A DNA stretch of 64,000 bases from NCBI RefSeq assembly GCF_000515275.1, contig NZ_KI911560.1, positions 1,116,001-1,180,000 on the forward strand, read 5' to 3'. Within the stretch, counting starts at the first letter, position 1, and each line of letters begins with the position of its first letter. The notes under the pieces were generated by a model, which saw only the letters and a program-made list of their open reading frames with translations, was not told where the DNA came from and ran no database searches. Shown one piece after another: positions 54,848 to 64,000 of the stretch. The translations under genes and the position numbers were made by a program. Source of the stretch: Methylophilus sp. 5 (GTDB lineage: Bacteria > Pseudomonadota > Gammaproteobacteria > Burkholderiales > Methylophilaceae).

Positions 54848-55743
54848 TTTCTGGTTCCCGTCAGCAAGACCCATCCATCTTGCTGGATGGGAGCATCCAT
54901 GTCAAACCACTCTGCGTAATGCGCCAGCAACACGTCCTGCTGGCTATCCAATATGCCGGATAATGCAACTTTGCCGCCACCTTTACAAGACTTGGCAATC
55001 ACTGGCGCCAACACCATCAGCGCACTGGAAAGAATATTGGCAACCACAATATCAAACGGCTCATGCAGATAGTCTGCAGAGTCATAAAATATGGCATCCA
55101 CCTGATTATTAGCCGCATTATCACGGCTGGCAATCACGGCTTGGCCGTCAATATCAACGCCAATCGCACTTTGCGCACCGAGTTTTTTAGCGGCAATGGC
55201 TAAAATACCCGAGCCACAGCCGTAATCCAGCACATTCGCTTTCTCCAATAAGGCTTTAGGCAAGTGCGCCAGCCAGCTCAGGCATAAATGCGTGGTCGGA
55301 TGGCTACCCGTACCGAATGCCAGGCCTGGATCCAGCACGATATTAATTGCCTCTGCATTTGGCGCCTCATGCCAGGAAGGCACAATCCACAAATGATCCG
55401 TCACGCGTATCGGGTCAAACTGGGCTTGTGTGGCACGCACCCAGTCTTGCTCCTCAATCTGCTCCAGTTGATATTTTAAACCATCCAGCGCCAACTCAGA
55501 CTGCACGGTTGCCAGCAAGGCTTGTACATCAGCATCAGCATCGAGCATGGCGGTGACAATATTTTGTTGCCAGATGCCCGGTGGCGGATCACCAGGCTCG
55601 CCAAAAATCGCCTGTTCGGCCTGCGTGTCTGCGTGTGCATCTTCGATGCTCACTGACAAGGCACCATGCGCCATGAGCACGTCGCTAAGAGACTCGGCCT
55701 GCGGCTCGGTCGATTGAATTTTAAGTAACAGCCAATGCAACAT
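54838..55743 (-). CDS. prmA: Ribosomal protein L11 methyltransferase
   Basis: 301-residue S-adenosylmethionine-dependent enzyme that trimethylates L11. Substrate domain at the N-terminus (WLLLKIQSTEPQAESLSDVL). The catalytic domain has AFGTGSHPTTHLCLSWL, VLDYGCGSGILAIAAKKLGA and VVANILSSALMVLAPVI with the NILA-like motif. The gene overlaps accC by one base at its start and the zinc-finger gene at its end, so it belongs to the accBC-prmA operon. Confidence 0.95.
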   Translation of the reverse strand: MLHWLLLKIQSTEPQAESLSDVLMAHGALSVSIEDAHADTQAEQAIFGEPGDPPPGIWQQNIVTAMLDADADVQALLATVQSELALDGLKYQLEQIEEQDWVRATQAQFDPIRVTDHLWIVPSWHEAPNAEAINIVLDPGLAFGTGSHPTTHLCLSWLAHLPKALLEKANVLDYGCGSGILAIAAKKLGAQSAIGVDIDGQAVIASRDNAANNQVDAIFYDSADYLHEPFDIVVANILSSALMVLAPVIAKSCKGGGKVALSGILDSQQDVLLAHYAEWFDMDAPIQQDGWVLLTGTRKCP

Positions 55744-57092
55744 TATTTCGAGCTGATACCCAGCTTCTGCTCCAGATAGTGAATGCTGGTCCCGCCTTGC
55801 TGAAAGGCCAAATCAGCCATTAGGTCAGAATGCAGGGCGGTGTTGGTTTTAATGCCTTCGACATACATCTCGGACAAAGCGACACGCATTCTGGCAATCG
55901 CCTGCTCACGTGTGGCACCATGCGTAATCAGCTTACCAATCATCGAGTCATAGTGCGGTGGCACGGTATACCCGCCATAGACATGGGTATCCATGCGCAC
56001 ACCTGGGCCGCCGGGCATATGAAAGCGGTTGATAAAACCAGGGGAGGGCACAAAGGTATAAGGATCTTCGGCGTTAATCCGGCACTCAATGGCATGGCCA
56101 TTCAACACAATATCACGCTGACGGAACGGCAATTTTTCACCCGCAGCAATAAAGATTTGCTGTTGCACCAAGTCGATGCCAGTGATCATCTCAGTCACCG
56201 TATGCTCAACCTGCAAGCGCGTGTTCATTTCAATAAAATAGAACTCGCCGTTTTCGTATAAAAACTCAAACGTGCCTGCACCACGGTATTTAATTTTGCG
56301 GCAAGCTTCGGCACAACGCTCGCCAATCTTGTCGCGTATACGCTCGGTGAGCAATGGAGAAGGCGCTTCTTCAATGATTTTTTGATGGCGACGCTGCATG
56401 GAGCAGTCACGGTCACCCAGGTAGACCGCGTTACCATGTTGGTCAGCCAGAATCTGGACCTCAATATGGCGCGGGTTTTCCAGAAATTTTTCCATGTAAA
56501 CCATGGGGTTGCCAAAAGCGCTCTGCGCTTCAGCTTTAGTCATATTCACCGCATTGAGCAGCGCGGCCTCGGTATGCACCACGCGCATGCCGCGACCACC
56601 ACCACCGCCGGCGGCCTTAATAATCACCGGATAGCCAATGCGTTTGGCCGTTCTCATGGTCTCGGCTGCATCGTCATTCAAGGCACCATCAGAGCCAGGC
56701 ACGCAAGGCACGCCAGCTTTTTTCATGGCATCTTTGGCAGAGACTTTGTCACCCATTAAGCGGATGGTTTCAGCACGCGGGCCAATAAACACGAACCCGC
56801 TTTGTTCAACACGCTCGGCAAAATCAGCGTTTTCAGACAAAAAGCCATAACCCGGGTGTATCGCCTGGGCATCAGTAACCTCGGCGGCACTAATCACCGC
56901 CGGAATATTCAAATAACTTTTGGCTGACGGCGCCGGGCCAATACACACCGACTCATCAGCCAGCTTGACGTATTTTGCATCGCGGTCGGCTTCAGAGTGC
57001 ACCGCAACCGTTTTAATCCCCAACTCACGACAGGCGCGTTGCACGCGCAAAGCGATCTCGCCGCGGTTGGCAATCAGGATTTTCTCAAACAT
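55743..57092 (-). CDS. accC: Acetyl-CoA carboxylase biotin carboxylase subunit
   Basis: 449-residue ATP-grasp enzyme that carboxylates the biotin of AccB. Signatures: [20 protein letters not shown] start, [33 protein letters not shown] (ATP loop) near 160, [20 protein letters not shown] near 230 and [20 protein letters not shown] near 288. It lies five bases after accB. It starts fatty acid synthesis together with AccA and AccD, which are not in the window. Confidence 0.97.
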   Translation of the reverse strand: MFEKILIANRGEIALRVQRACRELGIKTVAVHSEADRDAKYVKLADESVCIGPAPSAKSYLNIPAVISAAEVTDAQAIHPGYGFLSENADFAERVEQSGFVFIGPRAETIRLMGDKVSAKDAMKKAGVPCVPGSDGALNDDAAETMRTAKRIGYPVIIKAAGGGGGRGMRVVHTEAALLNAVNMTKAEAQSAFGNPMVYMEKFLENPRHIEVQILADQHGNAVYLGDRDCSMQRRHQKIIEEAPSPLLTERIRDKIGERCAEACRKIKYRGAGTFEFLYENGEFYFIEMNTRLQVEHTVTEMITGIDLVQQQIFIAAGEKLPFRQRDIVLNGHAIECRINAEDPYTFVPSPGFINRFHMPGGPGVRMDTHVYGGYTVPPHYDSMIGKLITHGATREQAIARMRVALSEMYVEGIKTNTALHSDLMADLAFQQGGTSIHYLEQKLGISSK

Positions 57093-57097
57093 AGCGA

Positions 57098-57550
57098 TTA
57101 ACCAATCAGGAACAAAGGTTCGCCGTATTCGACAGGCTGACCGTTTTCAACAAAAATCTTTTTAATCGTACCGGCATATTCGCTCTCAATTTCATTGAGC
57201 AGCTTCATCGCCTCGATAATACACAAGGTGTCCCCTGTGCTAACGCTACTGCCAACATCGACAAACGATTTGGCATCAGGCGATGACGCACGGTAAAAAG
57301 TACCCACCATCGGTGATTTAACTACTTTACCATCCAGCACTTCAGCCAGTGCAGCGGCAGGCGCAGCCACCGCGGCGGCTACTGGCGCAGCGACAGGCGC
57401 AGGTGCCGCCACATATTGTGTGATCGGCGCAACGCCGGGCGCCATGGCGCGACTAATACGTACTTTTTCCTCACCCTCGGTCAGTTCCAGTTCGGAAATC
57501 CCCGATTCCTCCACCAGATCAATCAGTTTTTTGAGTTTGCGTAAATCCAT
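57098..57550 (-). CDS. accB: Biotin carboxyl carrier protein of acetyl-CoA carboxylase
   Basis: 150 residues. The N-terminal helical region [20 protein letters not shown] is typical, followed by an Ala/Pro linker and the biotinyl domain ([20 protein letters not shown]) with the biotin Lys in [13 protein letters not shown] near 115. It is first in accB-accC-prmA; aroQ lies 31 bp upstream in the same direction, a common betaproteobacterial order. Confidence 0.97.
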   Translation of the reverse strand: MDLRKLKKLIDLVEESGISELELTEGEEKVRISRAMAPGVAPITQYVAAPAPVAAPVAAAVAAPAAALAEVLDGKVVKSPMVGTFYRASSPDAKSFVDVGSSVSTGDTLCIIEAMKLLNEIESEYAGTIKKIFVENGQPVEYGEPLFLIG

Positions 57551-57581
57551 AAAAGCCTCGAATGTAAATGTTTTAATGTTA

Positions 57582-58019
57582 TTAGAGTTGTTGGATGTAA
57601 CGATATGCGGCGAAGTATCCCTCTGCGCCTAATCCGCAAATCACTGCGGTTGCAATATCGCTGAAATAAGAATGATGCCGAAATGACTCGCGCGCATGCA
57701 CATTCGATAAATGCACTTCAATAAACGGCACGTTAACCGCAGAAAGAGCATCACGAATAGCCACGGAAGTATGTGTGAATGCCGCCGGATTAATAATGAC
57801 ATAATCGACGCGGTTCACCGAAAGTGCATGTATTTTCTCAATGATGTCGGCTTCTGAGTTGCTTTGAAAAGCTTCCAGATGCACCTGATCGGCGCGCGCC
57901 AATGCTTGCAAACGCTGGTTGATGTCTGCAAGGGTTTGACTGCCATAGTGCTGCGGCTCACGGCTGCCCAGCATATTTAAATTGGGTCCGTGAATCACCA
58001 GGATAGATTTGGTGCCCAT
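57582..58019 (-). CDS. aroQ: Type II 3-dehydroquinate dehydratase
   Basis: 145 residues, standard for the dodecameric type II enzyme of the shikimate pathway. [20 protein letters not shown] at the N-terminus with the catalytic Tyr, [30 protein letters not shown] with the His, and [18 protein letters not shown] near 99-116 are all conserved. It probably leads the aroQ-accB-accC-prmA transcript, with a ~190-bp gene-free region upstream. Confidence 0.96.
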   Translation of the reverse strand: MGTKSILVIHGPNLNMLGSREPQHYGSQTLADINQRLQALARADQVHLEAFQSNSEADIIEKIHALSVNRVDYVIINPAAFTHTSVAIRDALSAVNVPFIEVHLSNVHARESFRHHSYFSDIATAVICGLGAEGYFAAYRYIQQL

Positions 58020-58213
58020 TTCACATGCCTCTCAGAGAGAAAAATACAACCTTCATGGCGTCGAAGTTTGCCGAAGTTATTGCATTTTGTCCAGAGGAAT
58101 TCGCAGTTTAAAGAAAATTGAAAGTCGCTAATTGCGCCGACAATTGAAGTATTTTTGTAGCGAATATGCAGGCATTATCCCCCTGCGCGCACAATAAAAA
58201 AGTTGCCAACAGC

Positions 58214-58747
58214 CTACAAATTGAGTGCTTTTTGCAGCATTTCACGGTTGACGCGGCCAAAGAAAATCTGCGTCACCTCACCTTGCGCAGAAATCACGAC
58301 CGTATACGGTAATACGCCTTTATGATTGCCTAATGACTCAGCCAACGGCATGCCTTCATTCTCGGCAATCAGCAGCGGGTAGCTGACGGGGCTGCTTGCA
58401 ATAAACTCGTGCACCGCAGCAGCCTCATCAATTGCCAAACCCAAAATGACGACCTCAGGATGCGCACTGGCCAGTGCAGAGATTTCAGGCATTTCTTCGC
58501 GGCATGGCTCACACCAGGTGGCCCAGAAGTTTAAAATGACAGGCTTGCCTTTATATTGTGCGAATGGGTACGCTTTGCCGCCATGATCGAACAGCGTGGT
58601 TGCCCACAACGGTGCAATGTCTGCTGCCGTTGGCAACGCTGACTCGCTCGCCATAAATTGATCGCGGTTAAGATACAGCCAGCGAAAACCACTGCCGAGC
58701 ACCACCATCAATAAAACCGTCATGACGACGCGGGCAACATTACGCAT
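58214..58747 (-). CDS. TlpA-type periplasmic thiol-disulfide oxidoreductase
   Basis: 177 residues with an N-terminal membrane anchor (MTVLLMVVLGSGFRWLYL). The thioredoxin fold carries the active site NFWATWCEPCREEMPEI near 75-88 (CEPC). It overlaps the dsbD end by 8 bp, and DsbD is the usual source of electrons for such proteins. Likely role: keeping cytochrome c haem sites or other periplasmic thiols reduced, fitting an organism with multi-haem cytochromes. Confidence 0.9.
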   Translation of the reverse strand: MRNVARVVMTVLLMVVLGSGFRWLYLNRDQFMASESALPTAADIAPLWATTLFDHGGKAYPFAQYKGKPVILNFWATWCEPCREEMPEISALASAHPEVVILGLAIDEAAAVHEFIASSPVSYPLLIAENEGMPLAESLGNHKGVLPYTVVISAQGEVTQIFFGRVNREMLQKALNL

Positions 58748-60563
58748 GCGGTGAGGCCTCTACTGCCTTGAGGTTAAGTAAGCGCAGCGTACGCGCAAAG
58801 CGATCGGCATCCTGATAGCCTTTAATGACTGGCTGCAACGCCTGGCCTTGCGCATTAAAAAAGACAATGCCTGGTGGCCCAAATAACGCAAACTGCTTTA
58901 ATAGCGCTGCATCTTCGGCACGGTTGTCAGTCACATCAGCCTGCAATAGCAGCACGCCCTGTAATTGAGCGCGCACCGCTGGGTCACTAAACACAAACTG
59001 CTCATATTCTTTGCAAGACACACACCAGTCGGCATAAAAATCCAACATCACCGGCTGGCCATGAGCCGCCTTTAAACGTTGCTCAAGCGCCTGCACGCTA
59101 TGCACGCGCTCAAAGGCCAACGGTTGCACGCGCGCAGATTCGTCTGCCACCAAAGTTTGCAACGGCCGCAACGGCGAGCGAGCGCCCGACCAGGCACCGA
59201 CCAGCAAGGCGATCCCATATAACAACAAAATGACGGCAAAGCCTTTGTATAAGCGCTGTACCGTGCCTGCGGTCGCAGGTAATGGGTCAATTGCGCGTAA
59301 ATAAATCGCAGGCACAATACAGAGTGCCGCCCATAACAGCAACTGCGCAGCCACCGGCAATAAGGGGTTGACGATCCAGATCGCCACACCCAGCATCAGC
59401 ACCCCAAACAAGCGGCGCACGGCGTTCATCCACTCACCGGCTTTAGGCAGGAGAGTGCCGGCGGATGCACCGATTAATAACAACGGCACGCCCATGCCTA
59501 AAGACAGCGAGAACAAGGCCACCGCGCCCAGCGTCACGTCATGGGTTTGGCTGATATACAGCAAAGCCCCCGCCAACGGTGCGGCCACACAAGGGCTGAT
59601 AATTAACGCAGAAATGGCGCCCATGAGAAAGTCACTGAGCAAATGGCCGCCTTTAAAGCGGCTACTCCAGTTAAAAAAGCAATTCTCAACCGCGGTGGGC
59701 AATTTCAACTCATAAAAACCAAACATCGAAAAAGACAGCACCACAAAAATCAGCGCGCCAGTAATCAATGCCGCGGGCGTTTGCAGCGCATTACTCAACA
59801 ATTGCCCTGACAAACCTGCCGCAACCCCGGCCAGCGTGTAGGTCAAACACATGCCCAGGGTATAGGCCAATGACAGCGTAAACGCCTTGCCACGCGACAC
59901 ATGCGCATTTTTGCCGACAATAATGCCGGACAAAATAGGAATCATGGGGAACACACAAGGCGTGAATGCCAGCAACAACCCTGCGCCAAAAAAGCCAGCC
60001 ACAATTTGCCACCAGCGGCCAGAAGACAACAGCTTGCCAGAAAATTCCTCTTCAACAGGCGCGGCGACTAATGCATGAGAGGTGGCGCTGCCAGCAGCGG
60101 AAACCGCAGATGCAGACAATGGCAATGACTTGATTTGCGGCGGATAACACAAGCCTTTTTCACTGCAGCCCTGATAGCGCACTTGCAAGTTAGCAGGCGC
60201 TGCACCAGCAAACGTGACCTCGGCTAAGGTGTCATGGTGAAACACCTGTTGCTCACCAAAATTAGGGTCATTTTTGGTTTCGCCGGCAGGCAATGTGATT
60301 TTTGCAGTATCCCCAGCGGGCAATACCAGTTGTATGCGCTCACGATATAAGTAGTGCCCAGGCGCCACCACAAATTTAAGTTGCGCATGGCTGGCATCCA
60401 CCAGCCCTGCTTCGACCTTAAACGCCTGATCCACTGGCAAAAAATCATCTGACTCACCGTCAGTGAACAGCTTGGAGAACTGTGAGCCTGCCTGTGCTGG
60501 CACCATGGCCACCAATAGCATTACCAACAGTACATAGCTTCTTATTACGATTGTTATCAACAC
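58740..60563 (-). CDS. dsbD: Thiol:disulfide interchange protein DsbD
   Basis: 607-residue three-domain electron conduit. A signal peptide is followed by the periplasmic alpha domain (YRERIQLVLPAGD, with CSEKGLCYPP cysteines near 132-137), eight membrane helices with the redox Cys in LAFTPCVFPMIPILSGI near 207 and SPCVAAPLAGAL near 320, and a C-terminal thioredoxin domain (LDFYADWCVSCKEYEQFVFS near 500). It moves electrons from cytosolic thioredoxin to periplasmic partners such as the TlpA protein encoded next. One base separates it from cutA. Confidence 0.95.
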   Translation of the reverse strand: MLITIVIRSYVLLVMLLVAMVPAQAGSQFSKLFTDGESDDFLPVDQAFKVEAGLVDASHAQLKFVVAPGHYLYRERIQLVLPAGDTAKITLPAGETKNDPNFGEQQVFHHDTLAEVTFAGAAPANLQVRYQGCSEKGLCYPPQIKSLPLSASAVSAAGSATSHALVAAPVEEEFSGKLLSSGRWWQIVAGFFGAGLLLAFTPCVFPMIPILSGIIVGKNAHVSRGKAFTLSLAYTLGMCLTYTLAGVAAGLSGQLLSNALQTPAALITGALIFVVLSFSMFGFYELKLPTAVENCFFNWSSRFKGGHLLSDFLMGAISALIISPCVAAPLAGALLYISQTHDVTLGAVALFSLSLGMGVPLLLIGASAGTLLPKAGEWMNAVRRLFGVLMLGVAIWIVNPLLPVAAQLLLWAALCIVPAIYLRAIDPLPATAGTVQRLYKGFAVILLLYGIALLVGAWSGARSPLRPLQTLVADESARVQPLAFERVHSVQALEQRLKAAHGQPVMLDFYADWCVSCKEYEQFVFSDPAVRAQLQGVLLLQADVTDNRAEDAALLKQFALFGPPGIVFFNAQGQALQPVIKGYQDADRFARTLRLLNLKAVEASPHA

Positions 60564-60564
60564 T

Positions 60565-60900
60565 TCACCCCTGCCCCAAAGTCTCTGTTGCCACCCACGC
60601 CAAATATGCTGGCAAGCCCTCGTTCACATGGATGCCTATAATCTCTGGAAGTTCATAAGGATGCAGCATCCTTAATTTAGTCTCGCATGCGGCATACGCC
60701 TTACAACTGGTTTTGATGGTCAGGCCAATCTCTTCGGCTTGCTCAATGTGCCCTTGCCAGCGATAGATAGAGGTCACCGGACTTGAAATATTGACACATG
60801 CCGCCAACTTCTCTGTAACCAGCGTCTGCGCGATATGCTCGGCACATGCCCTGTTCGGCACATGCGTAAACACGATTATAATTTCCTCTTTTGGCGTCAT
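60565..60900 (-). CDS. cutA: CutA1-family protein
   Basis: 111-residue trimeric ferredoxin-like protein: VFTHVPNRACAEHIAQTLVT, EKLAACVNISSPVTSIYRWQ, then LTIKTSCKAYAACETKL and HPYELPEIIGIHVNEGLPAY. It was linked to divalent-metal tolerance, but its molecular job is not established. Here it heads the cutA-dsbD-tlpA group, a common neighbourhood. Divergent from fxsA, with the 5' ends 29 bp apart. Confidence 0.93.
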   Translation of the reverse strand: MTPKEEIIIVFTHVPNRACAEHIAQTLVTEKLAACVNISSPVTSIYRWQGHIEQAEEIGLTIKTSCKAYAACETKLRMLHPYELPEIIGIHVNEGLPAYLAWVATETLGQG

Positions 60901-60929
60901 GCGCGCTGACTCACAGACAGGATTCTGAC

Positions 60930-61385
60930 ATGCGTTTTATCATCTTTGCTATTCTACTGGCTTTTCCGTTTCTGGAGATAGCCGTCCTGATCGAACTTAG
61001 CCAGCGCTATGGCTGGTGGGTGCTGGTCTATTTAATCACCATCGGCTACCTCGGCCTCAAATTAATACGCAGTGAAAAAGACCTGATCGCGGCACGCATG
61101 TTCCAGCAAATGGGCGCCGGTAGCAACCCGATCTCCGCCATGTTTTCAACCGCCAGAAATATGTTTGCCGGTGTATTGTTACTCATCCCCGGCGTCATTA
61201 GCGATGCACTCGCAGTGATATTGCTATTGATCCCCGGCCAACCGCCAGGCCAGGGCGACACCGGCAACAAAAGTAGTGCTTATGGCCGCGCCAGCGCCAA
61301 CGACGAAGTGATTGAAGGCGAATTTACCGAAGTAGCTGACAGCAAGCCTGCTGACAATGTTGTCCATTTGCCACGCAAAGATTAA
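60930..61385 (+). CDS. fxsA: FxsA-family membrane protein
   Basis: 151 residues with four hydrophobic segments: FIIFAILLAFPFLEIAVLIE, YGWWVLVYLITIGYLGLKLI, then AGVLLLIPGVISDALAVILL. The RYGWW and LIPGxxSDxL patterns are family hallmarks. The polar tail (from ~110) is acidic. The start at 60930 has AGGA upstream, and a longer frame runs into cutA. In E. coli the protein suppresses phage F exclusion when overproduced; its normal role is unknown. Confidence 0.9.
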   Translation: MRFIIFAILLAFPFLEIAVLIELSQRYGWWVLVYLITIGYLGLKLIRSEKDLIAARMFQQMGAGSNPISAMFSTARNMFAGVLLLIPGVISDALAVILLLIPGQPPGQGDTGNKSSAYGRASANDEVIEGEFTEVADSKPADNVVHLPRKD

Positions 61386-61405
61386 ACGATAGAATACAAC
61401 GCATC

Positions 61406-62416
61406 ATGAACCATGTATTGATTGAAAACAGCGGCCACATCTTTGACGTGCGCCCCAGCCAAACCGTGCTAGAAGCCGCGATTGAAGCGGGCATTAACCT
61501 GCCTTATGGCTGTCGCAACGGCGCCTGCGGTGCCTGCAAGGGCAAAGTGCTGACTGGCAAAGTGATGCATGACGACTATCAGGGCAACGCCTTGACCGAT
61601 GCCGAACTGGCCGCAGGCATGGCATTATTTTGCTGCGCCAGGCCGCTGGAAGACCTGGTCATCGAATGCCGCCAGATCGACATGGTGCAAGGCATCAAGC
61701 CACGCATTTTGCCTGTACGCGTACAAAATAAAGAACTGCTGGGCGAAGATGTCATGGTGCTGCATTTGCAGTTACCCGCCACCGAACAACTCAGCTTTAT
61801 GGCCGGGCAGTATATTGAGTTTTTGCTCAAAGACGGCCGCCGTCGCGCGTTTTCAATCGCTAACGCCCCGCACGAAAAAGGCTTTATCGAGCTCCATATC
61901 CGCAAAATTGCCGGTGGTCATTTTACCGAGCAAGTGTTTAATGAGATGCCGGTAAAAACCATACTTCGCATAGAAGCGCCCCTGGGCAGTTTCTTTCTAC
62001 GCGAACAAAATGAAAAACCCATCATCATGGTCGTTGGCGGCACGGGCTTTGCGCCAGTCAAAGGCATGATAGAGCACATGGTTTTCAATCAAATCAATCG
62101 GCCGGTTTACCTCTACCGCGGTGCGCGTCAGGTGAGTGACTTATACATGGACGACCTCTGCCAGCGCTGGGCACAGTTTATGCCGAATATTCAGTATATC
62201 CCGGTGATTTCAGATGGTAATGATGGCGACAACTGGGATGGGCGTCGGGGACTGGTGCATCAGGCGGTGTTGGAAGATCATGCGGATTTGAGTGGATTTG
62301 AAGTGTATGTGTGTGGCGCACCGGGCATGGTGGATGTTGCTAAACAAACGTTTGTGGAACGTGGTTTGCCAGAGGAAGAGTTTTACAGTGATGCGTTTAC
62401 GTTTGCGCCTAAGTAA
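61406..62416 (+). CDS. CDP-6-deoxy-delta-3,4-glucoseen reductase-like 2Fe-2S/FAD reductase
   Basis: 336 residues: an N-terminal plant-type ferredoxin domain (NLPYGCRNGACGACKGKVLTG, distal Cys in ALFCCARP) joined to a ferredoxin-NADP reductase module (FMAGQYIEFLL, RRAFSIANAP for FAD; IIMVVGGTGFAPVKGMIEHM and VYVCGAPGMVD for NAD(P)H). This matches the betaproteobacterial family named after AscD, though in these bacteria it is not tied to deoxysugar synthesis. It probably feeds electrons to an oxygenase or reductase not encoded here. It lies 20 bp after fxsA. Confidence 0.9.
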   Translation: MNHVLIENSGHIFDVRPSQTVLEAAIEAGINLPYGCRNGACGACKGKVLTGKVMHDDYQGNALTDAELAAGMALFCCARPLEDLVIECRQIDMVQGIKPRILPVRVQNKELLGEDVMVLHLQLPATEQLSFMAGQYIEFLLKDGRRRAFSIANAPHEKGFIELHIRKIAGGHFTEQVFNEMPVKTILRIEAPLGSFFLREQNEKPIIMVVGGTGFAPVKGMIEHMVFNQINRPVYLYRGARQVSDLYMDDLCQRWAQFMPNIQYIPVISDGNDGDNWDGRRGLVHQAVLEDHADLSGFEVYVCGAPGMVDVAKQTFVERGLPEEEFYSDAFTFAPK

Positions 62417-62474
62417 AAAAGTTACTCATTAGGTTTTAGCTAACTGCTTTGAATTAGGTTTTATTTGACTGCCC

Positions 62475-63022
62475 TTTTCGCCTCTCGGCGAGTCACTTTC
62501 TGATGCTTGCCCCTCAGAAAGTAACCAAAGAAGAGGGCACCCAGCCATCACGGCCTTCGGCTCCCTTGCGTTGCTCAACAAAGTGGGCGTCCATCGAAAC
62601 TCGCCCTAGCAGCTTGCAAAAAACGCAAGCCACCGCGGAACTCGAACAGCCGATGGCCGACTACACCCACTTCGTCTCCGCTACTCAGCGTGATGGAATG
62701 GGATTCTTCTCACCTAAGTAACATCGTCGAGAGTTGGACGGTTCAAAAACCAGATTCGTTTATTAAAATCACCAACCATTGCGCTCAGTAGGTGTTCGGG
62801 GTCCCCATCTGCCGCGCCGAGTAGCGCAGGCAAAATAAGGACAAAGGGAGCGACTGCTCGAATCCCGCGGTGGCCTGCGTTTTGTGCAGGCCGCTAGGTT
62901 GAGTTTCGTGACCGCTTATTTTGACGAGCAACGCAGGAAACAAGCGGAAGCTGGGGTGCATTTCTTTTGGTTACTTATTCTTTGGGCAAGCAAAGAAAAG
63001 TAACTCGCTGTAAAAGCGAAAA
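62475..63022. repeat. Palindromic intergenic repeat, copy B (~548 bp)
   Basis: Second copy of the element at 49682, between the reductase gene and the GIY-YIG/hemB genes. The left half is nearly identical to copy A for ~240 bp; the right half is more diverged but keeps the same plan. The right terminal hairpin is CGCT/AGCG (63006-63018) instead of CGCC/GGCG, and the right internal stem is GGCCTGC/GCAGGCC (62872-62892). Nothing else is recognisable in the gene-free stretch 62417-63077. Confidence 0.85.
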
Positions 63023-63077
63023 GAAACATCACAAAGAATCCCAACCGCGTGAGCATTCATGCCGACCCTACGAAGAC

Positions 63078-64000
<923 letters not shown>

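Overview
This window looks like chromosomal DNA of a betaproteobacterium, most probably a methylotroph of the Methylophilaceae. That placement is inferred from housekeeping gene content, sequence style and moderate GC; no marker gene was searched. The window holds about 60 supported protein genes. I saw no rRNA or tRNA genes, no CRISPR array and no transposase.

Bases 1-19400 are an organosulfur-scavenging supercluster under sigma-54 control. It encodes SfnG (dimethylsulfone monooxygenase), an MsuE-type FMN reductase, SfnB, an SsuD alkanesulfonate monooxygenase, two DszC-like flavin monooxygenases and the regulator SfnR. A branched-chain-type (Liv) ABC transporter sits in the sfnG operon. Private copies of ribB and ribA lie in the same transcription units as the FMN-dependent enzymes. 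Four -24/-12 promoters (6819, 7096, 16051, 16335) lie in two divergent control regions, and both regions carry TGCTGA/TCAGCA palindromes that are probable SfnR sites. A defence-like islet (HigBA, then an OLD-family ATPase/TOPRIM nuclease with a compact UvrD-like helicase) lies between two convergent sulfur operons at 8.6-11.9 kb.

Bases 19400-28600 hold a membrane-linked molybdenum aldehyde/isoquinoline-type oxidoreductase with a tri-haem cytochrome c. A second islet follows: a four-gene ubiquitin-like operon (YjzC-like protein, single Multiubiquitin-type Ubl, E1/ThiF, DUF6527) next to a HigB and HigA-ImmA/IrrE toxin-antitoxin pair. An unusual pair of interleaved inverted repeats sits at its left edge.

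Bases 28600-49500 are mainly core genes: ssb, an MFS transporter with a YajR-like tail, uvrA, mtgA, aroE, a rhodanese protein, glnA with NtrC sites and a sigma-54 promoter, ntrB, ntrC, a porin, mutY, an AsmA protein and uppP. Just after ntrC, small toxin-antitoxin-like modules alternate with extra copies of the ntrC 3' end. The 180-bp copy differs from the native gene only at synonymous positions.

Bases 49500-64000 hold katG/oxyR, a zinc-finger/DUF3426 protein with prmA-accC-accB-aroQ, a tlpA-dsbD-cutA redox group, fxsA, a 2Fe-2S reductase, a GIY-YIG protein and hemB (cut by the window end). Two copies of a 550-615 bp palindromic intergenic repeat occur here, with compensatory changes in their hairpin stems.

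The best candidates for undescribed biology are the DUF6527-E1-Ubl-YjzC operon, the compact OLD/UvrD pair, the ntrC-3'-end cassette site, the covarying repeats, and the degenerate acyl-CoA-synthetase-like gene inside the organosulfur transporter operon.
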